Below, piece by piece: positions 1-12,036 of a DNA stretch of 64,000 nt. The notes under the pieces are model-generated. The model searched no databases. It had not been told where the DNA came from and saw only the letters and a program-made list of their open reading frames with translations. A program made the translations under genes and the position numbers. The stretch is from NCBI GenBank assembly GCA_951804985.1, contig OX638131.1:55790604-55854603 (forward strand), written 5' to 3'. Position 1 is the first letter of the stretch; every line of letters starts with the position of its first letter. This stretch comes from Dryomyza anilis. Its lineage: Eukaryota; Arthropoda; Insecta; Diptera; Dryomyzidae.

Positions 1-777
1 GGTATTTGAGCATATTATTATATCATCCAAATAAGCTAAAATTAAAATACTCGGAAGTCCTTTACGAAATTTATCAATTAATCGTTGAAAAGTTGCTGGA
101 GCATTTTTTAAGCCAAAAGGCATTCGATTGAAAACATATATTCCAAAAGGTGTTGTAAATGCTGTTTTCAGTTTATCTTCATCTGCTATTTTAATTTGCC
201 AGTATCCCGCTTTTAGATCCAATGTGGTCATAAAGGTGGTCGCTTTCGCTGCATGTAGCAAATCATCAATTCGTGGTAAAGGATACGTGTCTGTAACAGT
301 GATTGCGTTTAAACGACGGTAGTCAATGCATACTCGAATATCTCCGTCCTTTTTGGGCACTATAACGACTGGGAATGCCCATGGGGACTCTTTTTCTTCA
401 ATTATTCCTTTTGACAGCATATCATCAATTTCCTTCTTTAACTTTACTTTCATGGCAGGCGACAATCTATATGGAGTTGATGAAATCGGAATATGATTTC
501 CAGTGTCAATGTGGTGTTCGACCAATGGAACAGGAACAGATATATCACCAAAAAGATCTTTGTTCTTTTCAAGGATATTGATTAAATTGTTCTTATCTTC
601 AATGCCAAGATTAGTACCTTCATTTGGTCTCAAATCTATCTCGATCGAATTAAAACACATTGAATAATAAGAATCATATTTATTATATTTTAATTTTTTT
701 AAAGGTGGAAATAAATTATGACATACAGAAGTCTCAAAATTTTCCGGAACTACATCCTTAAATATATTGTCAACCAT
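1..777 (-). CDS. Ty3/Gypsy pol fragment: reverse transcriptase N-terminal half, runs off the window
   Basis: A reading frame open from position 777 to the window edge, about 259 codons without a stop. Reading on the minus strand it shows, in order, a linker with PVPLVEHHIDTG, the RT entry motif VPKKDGDIRVCIDYRRLNA, the first catalytic Asp in TTLDLKAGYWQ, then NRMPFGLKNAPATFQRL and the catalytic YLDDI at 22..33. This is the classic Ty3/Gypsy RT order. The ATG at 777 is only the first Met after an upstream in-frame stop near 810; the real polyprotein would begin in gag, which is missing here. The rest of pol would lie left of the window. It is a different family from the Gypsy copies at 11.6, 45-61 and 63 kb. 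The domain call is sure; whether the full element is intact cannot be seen. Confidence 0.9.
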   Translation of the reverse strand, partial: MVDNIFKDVVPENFETSVCHNLFPPLKKLKYNKYDSYYSMCFNSIEIDLRPNEGTNLGIEDKNNLINILEKNKDLFGDISVPVPLVEHHIDTGNHIPISSTPYRLSPAMKVKLKKEIDDMLSKGIIEEKESPWAFPVVIVPKKDGDIRVCIDYRRLNAITVTDTYPLPRIDDLLHAAKATTFMTTLDLKAGYWQIKIADEDKLKTAFTTPFGIYVFNRMPFGLKNAPATFQRLIDKFRKGLPSILILAYLDDIIICSNT

Positions 778-1205
778 GGTTGCAGAATAATTTTCACAAA
801 AATCGGTATCCAAACGCTACGCTACTTCGGCGTCGCAATGAAACAATATATTTATTTAAAATTTAAAACAATTATTTTTTATTTAGAGCCAACTGCTCGC
901 TTTGCTGATTCGATTTGAATGAATATAAAAATATTTTTCGTTATACAAAATATTTTTGATAGAAACAATTTATAAAAGGCTAACATAATTTAAATTTGTA
1001 CATGAGCATACAGTTATTTTAAAACAAGTAATAACAATTAATAATTATAATAAACGACTCGTTACAATAAGAAATTTTAAGTTGCATTATCATTAATAAC
1101 ACAATATATATAACTTCATTGACCAATTATAACAACATATTAATATATGAATCAGATCGGAGGGGGTCAGGGTCAAAGTTCGGCGAATTGACGTGGATGC
1201 CCCCA
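778..1205. other. AT-rich DNA, possible LTR or leader remnant of the Gypsy fragment
   Basis: No gene. Read on the minus strand this stretch is AT-rich, holds several AATAAA-like signals, and ends near 815..835 with GCGACGCCGAAG, loosely like a Gypsy primer-binding region, just before the pol frame. That would mean gag was deleted. A GC-rich patch at 1153..1205 (gatcggagggggtcaggg and following) has no identified role. The LTR reading is a guess. Confidence 0.25.
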
Positions 1206-3220
<2,015 letters not shown>

Positions 3221-3224
<4 letters not shown>

Positions 3225-4125
3225 TTTCCAGCTCTTAGTAACCGAAGCGCTTTCTGGTAGTATGGACAAACTGCACTTCCTGTTATATGGTCGCTATTGG
3301 TGTTAGCAACTACACTGCTACAAAGCATACACACTGGGCTTTCTGTACACGTTTCTATTTTGTGCCCAGTATCACCACATCGTAGACATTTTCCAGAGTG
3401 GTCAAATTGGCTTTTGCAATTGGAAGCTGTGTGACCAAAATCGAGACCCGTATTCGACACCGTACCCAGCCGATGCGAATTTTGGAAGTTTCCAGCAGAT
3501 GGTTTGCCAATCCGGCACTTAGGCCAATTTTGGCTGTTTGAGTGCCCCCATATAAGCCTTCCTCAGTGATTTTATTGCGGAAAGCTGAAGTGTTTTAAAG
3601 TCCTCAGATATGTTCATCAATGCATTGTGTACATCTTGGGTATCAGTGACTTCATCGATGGCTCTTATTTCGAGCACTATTTCATGTGTCAATGCCCGGA
3701 CTTGTGCCGTTGAGCCAAGAACTTCTTCAATGTTGTGTCTAAATTCACATGTACTCTGATGGGCTGATTTGTTAAGTCGAAGAAGCAATTTATATTATTT
3801 ACACTTTGGCCAAGAGTATCTAGTTTAGGATCACTTTTGACTTTCTTCAGGATGTCAGCATCAGAGGTATCCCCACACGTCTGTATAATAAGGGCATCTG
3901 GCCTGACCGATTTCATTCTGCTCTTTGTATTTGGTTCCTTTTTGTTTTTAGCTTTTGGGCGAACCTTAACCCAGTCAGAGTTAGCGTTGACTGTCTCCGG
4001 TGGTTTGGCTATTGCACCGCTCGGCGTGCAGGCTTCTACATCATTACCAGTTTTTTTTTTGATATGGTGCCACATGTTTTGTTGTCACCACCCTTCCCTT
4101 CCCCAAATGGTTTCCTACTGGCCAT
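3221..4125 (-). pseudogene. R1-like LINE ORF1 (gag-like, zinc knuckles), frameshifted
   Basis: ATG at 4125 opens a frame beginning MASRKPFGEGKGG. A frameshift in an A-run near 4055 moves it into the frame containing RPDALIIQTCGDTSDADILK, the conserved ORF1 core of R1-like elements. A second shift near 3790 leads into a helical stretch (about 3519..3788). A third frame carries the knuckles CLRCGDTGHKIETC (CX2CX4HX4C) and a second CX2C...H...C finger ending near VCP. The final codon is TGA at 3221..3223, inside the ATGA that starts ORF2. The product would bind RNA in a ribonucleoprotein; here it cannot be made whole. Confidence 0.8.
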
Positions 4126-5754
4126 CTCGGTTCTGGTTAGAACAGGTCTTGAGTAGGAAATTATTTGGGTTTGTTACGACACGGTGGCAACTCTGACTCG
4201 ATAAAGAATTGCATTGAAAAATGCATCACTAATTCTGAACAGCCATTGCAAATTTCATTTCCGGTGTTTCGTCGTGGTGTACAGACGTCTTTTACTATTT
4301 GTCATTGTTCTGCCACCATTTTGGTAAAAGGGTCAGACAGCTTATTTTGTTTCGCCAATTTAAATGAATTTTACTATTTTTACGCATTCATAAATAATAA
4401 AATACATCGGAAAAGATGAGTACTGTGTCCACGGCCAGTTTTAGGATGTACACAAATTGTAAAGTTATCGATGTTTGTAGATTTCGCTTGGTACACTGCG
4501 CAATCTTTACCGCCAGTCGCCATAGCTGTCAAATCTCTAGCTCAAAATTTAATTTTGCGCAACTAGTAAAAAGCGCAGACACAACAACGAGTGCTGGCTA
4601 CAACGCGCGCCGGAGCTGAATCGACGGCAGATTTTGCTGCCTGGGCACAAACATCGAAAATCTACAACGTGAGCATTCACTGCATCGAGCGCAGAAACAA
4701 TAACTGTACTGTAGCTGAATCGAGAGCAGACTCTTCTGCCGACCGCACACGCTAACATCGCTGAATCGACGGCAGACCTTGCTGCCTGGGCACAAACATC
4801 GAAAATCTGCATCGTGCGACGGGCGCATAAATTTCATCGCTAGTACGCGGACAATGCTGCCTGCAACGCTATAACGCAGACACATTTACAAGCACTGTTT
4901 ACAACGCTGGTTCTGCACCTACCATCGCATAAGTACTGTCTGAGCACCTACATCTATCACAATCCGAGTTGGGGCTGACAACGCACGCAGACACTGCTGG
5001 CTGACATTGAGCCGCAGAGACTGCTGCCTACAGAGAGTGCTTTGCGATCGAGGGCGCTGCTTACATTGAGCGCAGATGATACTGCGACAGAACTAGTGCC
5101 TACACGCGCTAAACCTAAGTATTGAACATCGAGCCCACGAAGGCTGGCCAACGCCACAGCGACGGATACACAGCTGGACATCCACACAAATGGATGACAA
5201 ATGAAATAATTTTATTTTACATTAAAGCAATTATTAATTTATGTATATTATATTGAATAGTTGTAGTTATACATAGTTTGTAGTTTGTACTAATATTTAT
5301 GTACTTCTTATAAATATTCTTACAGCATGGTATAATAATTTGTAAATTATTTTTATTATCAAATACTAATTTGGAAAAACAGTGTTACAGATAATTGGTG
5401 GTACCTGATCGTGAGCGCTCATCATCGATACCAACAACGTCGCAACATGCGAATGGAACAATTAAACAACAATATCAATTTAAGGATCAATGCAAGGATT
5501 ATAAACTGTAAGTTACCTTATAAGAAAGCTTAATGGCAAGATGCGATATAAATAAGAATAGTGATTTTGGTAAATTATTGAGTATTAGTTTGAATATAAG
5601 ATAAACACCATATTTCATGCAGTATGAAAATTAGATTTAACTTTAATCACTTCTTACTAGAAGGATAAGTTTATAGCAGGTTACAATATATGAATTTTAA
5701 ATAAGTATCCAATAATTATAATTAATTGTAATGATTTACTATTGTAATTAAAAC
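4126..5754. other. Non-coding region, with a locally GC-richer block
   Basis: No recognisable gene. 4590..5190 is less AT-rich than its surroundings and holds loosely repeated GCAGAC/CTGCTG words; its long minus-strand open frames look like a by-product of this composition. 5200..5390 is AT-rich with a polyadenylation-like stretch followed by TTGGTGGTACCTGATCG at 5396, which could be an LTR end plus a primer site, but I cannot pair it with a second LTR. 5500..5754 is plain AT-rich DNA. Confidence 0.4.
4615..4810. repeat. Two copies of a ~49-bp block, 145 bp apart
   Basis: The block starting gctgaatcgacggcag and ending acatcgaaaatct occurs at 4615 and again at 4760 with two or three changes. 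A weaker relative (gctgaatcgagagcagac) lies near 4712. It looks like a decayed higher-order tandem repeat. Confidence 0.7.
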
Positions 5755-6470
5755 CAGTTGGGAAGGTTAGATCACATGGGAAATTTTAAAGTAGGTGTAA
5801 TTATGATAGTTAGGATTATCAAAATTATAGTCGGTCTAAGCCGACTATAAATACCCTACACATATGTGTGGTTACCATTCAAAGTGATATATAGGTCACC
5901 AGGGTATATGAATCCTGAAAATAACTACAAACATTCAATCGCTGAAGAATTTCCATTCATTTGATACCCATATTTACAAATGGGTAGGTGTACCGAATTT
6001 CGATTTTTTTTTGTGAACCACAAGTATTTTCGCCGTAAAACATTATTATCATGTATTTGAGCATGATGTCAATATGTATTTGACCAAAAAAGTTTACCTA
6101 AGCACGTATACATAAAAATTGATCTTTATATGTACATTTTATATGAGGTATTTGAACATAAGTGGTCGGATCATAGGACCGATCTCGCCATACAGCGTAG
6201 CACATACAGCGTAGGTATATTAGTAATCTAAGTTATAAGTTTCACTTATCTAGCTCTTCCATTTTAAAAGTAGTAGGGATTTCAACAGACAGACAGACAG
6301 ACAGACGGACAGACAGACGGACAGACGGACATCGCTAAATCAACTCAGGAGGTCATGCTGATCAAGAATATATATACTTTTCAATACCGGAGATGCTTCC
6401 TTCTGGGTGTTACAAACGGCGTACCAAACTGAATATACCCTTTCACTCTTAGTGTAGGGTATAAAAATTA
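5755..6470 (+). repeat. Dispersed fly repeat, copy A
   Basis: Begins near the AGTTGGGAAGGTTAGATCACATGGG motif, carries the short hairpin TAGTCGGTCTAAGCCGACTA and CCCTACACATATG, then a GACAGACAGACGGACAT tract (6290..6331), GATCAAGAATATATATACTT, and ends TAGTGTAGGGTATAAAAA at 6470. The same order recurs at 7681 and, in a longer variant, at 9015. No coding capacity is seen, so it is a non-autonomous family of unknown class. Confidence 0.75.
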
Positions 6471-7017
6471 TCATGGTTATTATTAAAATTATGAATACCT
6501 ATTTTAAATATCCCATAAGATATTTTATACATAAATTGTTGTAAGATTTCGAAATGAATATTAAAATGTTAAATTAAACTGCAAACGAATACCGGTGATG
6601 TGCGTGTCAAATAATTTGAATAGTCTTATGACCTGACTTCCTAATTTGAGGATACAAAATAGGGGTCGTTAATATATAACAAAGAGATCGCATAACGGCC
6701 GTGGACCAGTAATACCTGGTAGCGTGGGTGGGTATGATCTTAAGGAGTGCACAACATCTTTTTCACTTCTGATAACAGGTCGCAACCAAAGTATAAAAAC
6801 CAACAATAGGAACCTTGATAAACGATATAAAGATAAATTTTTGTTATAGTGATTGAAAGAACACCACGGGCAGACTGATCTGGCACCATCGTCAGAAAGC
6901 AACCTCATAACAATATATATATATATATATATATATTTAATCGGAAGTCTGGGTCCAACTCGATCCGGAACAGCGGATGCGCGATTTTATTTATTTTTTT
7001 TTATTTTTTATTTATTA
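6471..7017. other. Non-coding AT-rich spacer
   Basis: No gene recognised. A 240-bp open frame on the minus strand (6669..6908) has no motif I know and low support. A short (TA)n lies at 6912..6936. Confidence 0.4.
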
Positions 7018-7242
7018 TATTAAAAACTGATTTTGCGTGATTTTATATACGCCGATACCTTCTTCGATTAAAACTTTTTTGATTTCATTGGGCACAACAT
7101 CAGCCTCAATTCCATTTACAATTACGACCAAACCTTTGCTGCTTTTGAGTTGGTAAGTATAATAGTTTTTATTACTTGTATCGAGATTTTCGACAGTTGA
7201 TCTATAATTTTTTCTTAATAAATTTGAATTTTGGTTTGGTGG
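7018..7242 (-). pseudogene. LINE gag fragment with a pre-C2HC-like domain
   Basis: A 75-codon open frame between two stops on the minus strand with no usable ATG. It holds NYYTYQLKSSKGLVVIVNG followed by IEADVVPNEIKKVLIEEG and VYKITQNQF. The pattern (aromatic, hydrophobic strand, NG, then xxVxPxEIKxxLxxxG) fits the region just before the zinc knuckles in ORF1 of Jockey-type LINEs, the pre-C2HC domain. The knuckles themselves and the rest of the element are absent. It is a short relic isolated between unrelated repeats. Confidence 0.65.
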
Positions 7243-7309
7243 TTATTGTAAGATATTGGTCGATGCCAGTATGTTTCATTGCAATTGGTAATTTTTCATT
7301 ACTCATAAC

Positions 7310-7460
7310 CAAGGATTGAAACCGTAACCGAAACCGATATCCGTTTAAAACCGATTCATTTTGAAAACCGAAACCGTAACCGAAACCGATTTACGAAAAT
7401 CAGAAATAAACCGATATCCAAAACCGATATAAACGGTTTAGGTTTTATACCGGTTTTAAA
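7310..7460. repeat. AACCGAAACCG-rich repeat cluster
   Basis: At least eight spaced copies of AACCG(A/T)AACCGAT-like words, first in one orientation and then the inverse (ACGGTTTAGG, ACCGGTTTT). A similar palindromic cluster lies at 18058..18125. This may be the end of a non-autonomous DNA transposon, but no terminal inverted repeat could be fixed. Confidence 0.5.
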
Positions 7461-7680
7461 ACTGTTTTTAAAAAAGTACAAAAATCAATTATTTTATTTT
7501 ATATAGAAATTCTGAAATACAAGACATGTTTAAATGTCATTAAATAAAATCTGGGATTCCCAAAATAAAAACTTCTTTTTTTATAATAATATTCACATGT
7601 TGTTTTAAAGAAAATCGCAGAAATATTCCTGAAATTTGGTATTCTTCATTCATTTGTGTGCCGGAAAATCGAATTTAACA
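7461..7680. other. AT-rich spacer
   Basis: Nothing recognised; AT-rich, no open frame of note. Confidence 0.4.
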
Positions 7681-8222
7681 CAAACTAGTATGGAAGGTTA
7701 GTTCACATGGGTAATTTGGAAGTTGCAAATTGTGATAGTTGGTGTGATGAAGTTTGTAAGAATTCTAAAAATTATAGTCCGTCTAAGCCGACTATAAAAA
7801 CCCTACACATATGTGGTAATGTGTCCGGTTACCATTTAAAGTGGTTCAGAGATAACCATGGTTTACGAATCTTGAAAATAAATATAAATTTCGAATATTG
7901 AAAGATTTTCCTTTCATTTGAGTGCTCATATTTACATATGGGTAGTTTTTCTGGAACCACAAGTCGGTTCGTGGGAAAACATAATTATATATTTCAGCGT
8001 AAAGTCAATATATAAAGTCAATGCTCATTTTCACTGACAGACAGCGTAGATATATAAGTAATCTATATTATGAGTTTCATTTATCTAGATTCACTAGTGT
8101 TTCTGTAATTGTGATTTCAACAGATAGACGGACCTTTCCATACCGGATATGCTTCTTTCTGGGTGTTACAAATGGCGTACTAAACTGAATATACCCTTTC
8201 ACTCTTAGTGTAGGGTATAAAA
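7681..8222 (+). repeat. Dispersed fly repeat, copy B
   Basis: Same order of motifs as copy A: GGAAGGTTAGTTCACATGGG at 7692, the GTCTAAGCCGACTATA hairpin half, CCCTACACATATG, a shortened GACAGAC tract and a 3' end TAGTGTAGGGTATAAAAAT at 8222. Shorter than copy A by internal deletions. Confidence 0.75.
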
Positions 8223-8264
8223 ATACATGCAACTCCATGTACAAAATTTTTTCACTACGCTAAT

Positions 8265-8740
8265 GTCTATCGTAGTTCCTCAAATCATTTGTTTAGCGGA
8301 ATATCGTATGAGCCAAATCGGTCAACGGACACGCTAACCTCCCATAACTATTTACGAACCAATAACTCAAAAAGTATATGTCTTCCAAAAATGGGTGTAA
8401 TACGCCAACATTTGATTTTATTATTTTTAATATTTCCCGCTTTTTCTTGCGGACATTTTATTCGCAAATATATGAAATATTAGCCTATAATCTCCATATA
8501 TGTTTTTAAAATGGGCGTGATCCGCCCACATTTATTTTTCAACCATTTTTGATTATTTTTTTTTTTTTTTACTTTTATATCAATTTTTAAATTATGAGGA
8601 TATACGACATAAATTTCTGGTGTGTAAATAAAGTGTGAGCATAATTAAAAAGGATGGTATACAATAAAATTTCCCATATTAATATCCCCACCAAAGTGTA
8701 TGGTATTCCATAGTCGGGCCTGACCGATTTTATACAATTT
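8265..8740 (-). repeat. Dispersed fly repeat, inverted copy C'
   Basis: Read on the minus strand this segment follows the internal part of copy C at 9075..9590 block by block: the TATGGAATACC start, GGGATATTAATATGGG, the GGGCGGATCACGCCCAT word, CGAATAAAATGT and GTGTCCGTTGACCGATTTGG. It lies in the opposite orientation about 0.3 kb away, so the two could pair as a hairpin. Confidence 0.7.
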
Positions 8741-9014
8741 TATGTTTTATATACTACTCTTCATCGCTGTAGCTCAAAGGTCGCTCTAGTTCAAAGGTCA
8801 CACTTTTGTTTTTTTTTTAAATTGTATGAGGCTGTTTTGGTCTGTTTGGGGTTGTATGCTAGTAAAAAAAACTTTTACAACATTGTTTTCCTCCGCCGTT
8901 TCGTTGGCTTTTTTCCAAATTCTTCAGGGATATTTTAATGGATTATTTTTTATTACATAAATTTGATTACACCATAATTTTTGAACTATTACAATTACAG
9001 ATCAAATTTATAAT
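8741..9014. other. Spacer between inverted repeat copies
   Basis: AT-rich, with a short poly-T run; no gene. It would form the loop of the C'/C inverted pair. Confidence 0.4.
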
Positions 9015-9830
9015 AAAACGAGTTGGGAAAGTTAGGTCACATGGGTAAGTTCGGTCACATAGGGCGGATTTTTATAGTCGATCGGGCCCGACTATGGAAT
9101 ACCCTACATTATTCCCATATTAATGTGGGATATTTAATTGCATAACTTAATTTTAAAGATTTTAATTATGCTGAGCCTCCCCACCCTCCGAATATTATTC
9201 ACATATCAGAAATGTACGTCTTATATCCCCATAAATTAAAAAAATTATATAAAAGTATAAAAAACTAATAAAAAAAAATAGAAACATATAATTGGGCGGA
9301 CAACGTCTATATTTAAAATTTGGAAAGGCTAATATTTCATAGATTTGATTTACGGATCAAATTTTCACTACGAAAACCCGGGAAATAAAGAAAGAAAAAA
9401 AGTGGGCGGATCACGCCCATTTTTGGACCACATATTTTTAAGTGAATTATAACAATACGTTTTAAATTTTATACCTATATCTTGAATTCTTTTCGAGTTA
9501 TTAGTTCCTAAAGAGATATATAAAAGTGACTTGTGTGGGAGGTGGGCGTGTCCGTTGACCGATTTGGCTCATTTTCAAACTCAGTTCCTAATTCCTAAAA
9601 ATATAATAATACGAAATTTTATCGCATTCTGATCAGTATTTCTCAAGTTATTCTGTATACGGACAGCAAGACGGACAGACAGACAGACGGACATGGCTAA
9701 ACGGACTCGGGTAGTGATGCCGATCAAGAATATATATACTTTTCCATACCGGGCACGCCTCCTAAGGGACGTTACAATATATGCACAAAGTTAATATACC
9801 CTGTACCTCATAGGTGTAGGTTATAAAAAA
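9015..9830 (+). repeat. Dispersed fly repeat, copy C (long variant)
   Basis: Starts AACGAGTTGGGAAAGTTAGG, then TAGTCGATCGGGCCCGACTA, a GC-tipped hairpin at 9076..9095. It holds GGGCGGACAACG and GGGCGGATCACGCCC words, GTGTCCGTTGACCGATTTGG, the GACAGACAGACGGACATGG tract (9677..9697), GATCAAGAATATATATACTT and a 3' end GGTGTAGGTTATAAAAA at 9830. It is the longest of the forward copies. Confidence 0.75.
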
Positions 9831-10265
9831 CAACGTATTACATTAAAACAAAATTCAAACATTGAAAACTTGTTGCTGCTAAAGATTTTTAATTTGATTG
9901 TGTAAATTTAGAGAAATTTTGTAGTCCAAACAATTACCCATGTTACCAAATTGTTTCCCTCAACTGTTTACAAAAAATGCAATACCTGTTTTTGTACAGA
10001 ATTTGCTCTATTGTTTTTGAATAAAATAATGACATCATTTTCTAGCTAAATTTGTAATGCTATTACAACAAACAAAGTGTTCAAGTACTAGAACATTCTA
10101 TGACGAAAAAATAGATCATGCATTTTTATTGAAGAAACAGAAAATATCGTAACATCTGCTAAAACTGACATCGATGTTTAATTTTTTCCGACATGGATGC
10201 TGCAGACAAAACATCGAAGTTGAGTTTGCAGCCCTAGTCGCACAAAGTTAAAAATAATGGATTAC
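9831..10265 (-). other. 5' part of the chico intron that follows exon 2
   Basis: On the minus strand this follows the donor gtaatc at 10260..10265. No gene and no clear repeat. I searched 1..10265 by eye for the next chico exon (the remainder of the PTB domain) and did not find it, so it probably lies left of the window. Confidence 0.5.
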
Positions 10266-10440
10266 CTTCGAATTGTTGTTAGCAAGAATTCTATATTTTG
10301 TATACGATTTTCTGAAGTTTTTTCTGGACCAATCCTTAAAAATGTTAATGATTTTGGTGTTAAACATGCGTGATAAGTTCCAACAATTCCTTTTTCTTCA
10401 GCCAATCCTCTTCGCTGAACTACAACTTGCCATACATGCT
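10266..10440 (-). CDS. chico: Insulin receptor substrate (Chico) exon 2: start of the PTB domain
   Basis: A 175-bp exon. The acceptor reads tattcttttttttcag on the minus strand (ending at 10441) and the donor is gtaatc (from 10265). Translated with one base carried over from exon 1 it reads HVWQVVVQRRGLAEEKGIVG, then TYHACLTPKSLTFLRIGPEK, then FLLTTIRR. This is the N-terminal half of the IRS-type phosphotyrosine-binding domain and closely follows Drosophila Chico as I recall it. Chico docks on the activated insulin receptor at the membrane and, when phosphorylated, recruits PI3-kinase. The exon ends with two bases of a codon. Upstream, exon 1 ends with one base, so the 1+2 junction restores Glu before HVWQ. 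The remaining exons are not in the window. Confidence 0.92.
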
Positions 10441-11297
10441 CTGAAAAAAAAGAATATGTATTGTTTTTGTTAACATTACGAAATCATATCTTTTATATAC
10501 TAAAAATATTCATAGCCTAAAAATAATTATATATTTTTATTTACTTTTTTTGATGTGACACAAAGTTGCAATTTGATGAGTAAAAACTTAATTAACCATT
10601 AAATTTTAATTTTAATACGAGAAGTGCGTTGACTTTTGATATGTTGTTCGAATACTACTGAATTGTACTTTCCAATGACACTTTCCGATAATCAAAAGCT
10701 ATAAGTTAGGTATTTTTAAATATTTTTGGAAAAAAAAAATTTTTTTTGATGGAAAATCGAATGGCCACTGGCCATTACACAAGACCTGTGTGTTGACTTC
10801 CAATATGCCATTCGAATGGTCCTGACTTGTTATCCATTGGTATTTTAACTATTTTTTGAAAAATTTATATATTTTAGACAAAATGGCAAAGCAGCGCAGC
10901 CTCTACGTATGTGCAATTCATTCGCAGGCAAAAGCGTGACTAAAAAAGAAAAAAAACAATCCACAAAAAGGAGCATAGAAAATACAACACAAAGTAGGGA
11001 GGTAGGAGCACACTAAGTCTTGCTCTTGCATGTGCACATCTTGTTCTTCCTCTTGTTCTTGCAATAGCATTCTTGCTCTTGCTGAAAGAATCTTGCAAAA
11101 TTTTACTTTTTAAATTTTAAATAAAAAATTTTAACACTAATTGTATTTAGGTTACTTATTTAAATGTCTTCAACAAAAAATAAATTATTTTACTAACACA
11201 AGAACTAAAAATCCATCATAATAAATATAAGGAATATTTTGTATAGGCATATTTATGTTTTCGTCAGATATTAAAAAAACCGTACGCTACACGTATC
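10441..11297. other. Intronic DNA next to exon 2
   Basis: No gene. Contains the near-palindrome AATGGCCACTGGCCATT at 10760..10776 and a TCTTGCTCTTG-type pyrimidine-rich tract around 11020..11090. Otherwise AT-rich. Confidence 0.4.
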
Positions 11298-11603
11298 GTG
11301 GGTCGAGAGAACACAAACACTATCTTGCAGGGTAACATTTATATTTTATATTATTTACGAAGTGAAGAAAACAATCCCGAAGGGGACAGAAAAAAGCTAA
11401 AGGATAAATATTCCAAAGCGTACAACGCGTATATACGTAGTATTACTTCTATTTCAGAATCAATGGAAACCCTAAAACCCGCTTCAGAAACTCCGAAGAC
11501 AAGAGAAGAAACGACACTGATACAAATTACACCCTATGCAAATGACGATTCACTCATAATACATGAAATATTGTGCAGTGTTTTGAGACTTTTGCACATT
11601 TGA
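11298..11603 (+). CDS. Unrecognised open frame, cut by the LTR element insertion
   Basis: About 100 codons, rich in charged residues (for example NNPEGDRKKLKDKYSKAYNA), ending 12 bp before the target-site duplication of the Mag-like element. The style is reminiscent of the N-terminal helical part of a retroelement gag, but I see no diagnostic motif. It may equally be a chance frame. No function is assigned. Confidence 0.2.
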   Translation: MGRENTNTILQGNIYILYYLRSEENNPEGDRKKLKDKYSKAYNAYIRSITSISESMETLKPASETPKTREETTLIQITPYANDDSLIIHEILCSVLRLLHI

Positions 11604-11615
11604 AAAAAACAGAAC

Positions 11616-11776
11616 TGTTGTATTTGTTAAATTAAATACTCGTTTTATTAAAGTAAATATAAAGTAATGAAGTTCATGTTACAATGTTGAAAATGGAATG
11701 AATAAAAGTAAGTAAATAGGTAAAAGTGTTGCCATAAATAAATAATAGTAGTAGAAAATAGCCAGGGTGTCCAACA
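11616..11776 (-). repeat. 3' LTR of the Mag-like element (161 bp)
   Basis: Matches 16002..16154 along its length, with an 8-bp length difference from small indels around aaaagtaagtaaatagg. Terminal TGTTG/CAACA inverted repeats. Preceded by the target duplicate AGAAC. Confidence 0.93.
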
Positions 11777-11790
11777 TCTTCCCTCTTAAG
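11777..11790 (-). other. Polypurine tract of the Mag-like element
   Basis: On the minus strand CTTAAGAGGGAAGA lies directly before the 3' LTR, the expected place for the plus-strand primer. Confidence 0.75.
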
Positions 11791-12036
11791 TTGGTGGCGA
11801 ACGTGAGATGACATCCACAGGAATTCTGCGTCCTTGAATACGCCTGGGCTGACTCACTTTTGGTGTAAAAAAATTTTCACAGATATTAGCATCTGGCATC
11901 GGAACATTGAACTCGTCAAGCAAAATGTGTAGTGGAATTTCTGAGTATGCTGAAGATGACGATTCTGGAACAATTCTATTATGTATGAGGACATTGTAGA
12001 AATGTTTCCTATCTTTTCAATGATCTCTCCTGCAAC

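Noticed and set aside
4549..5187. Cys-rich minus-strand proteins
   Set aside because: Overlapping frames, no shared domain, built from degenerate repeats of a GC-richer block; no start context or splice evidence.
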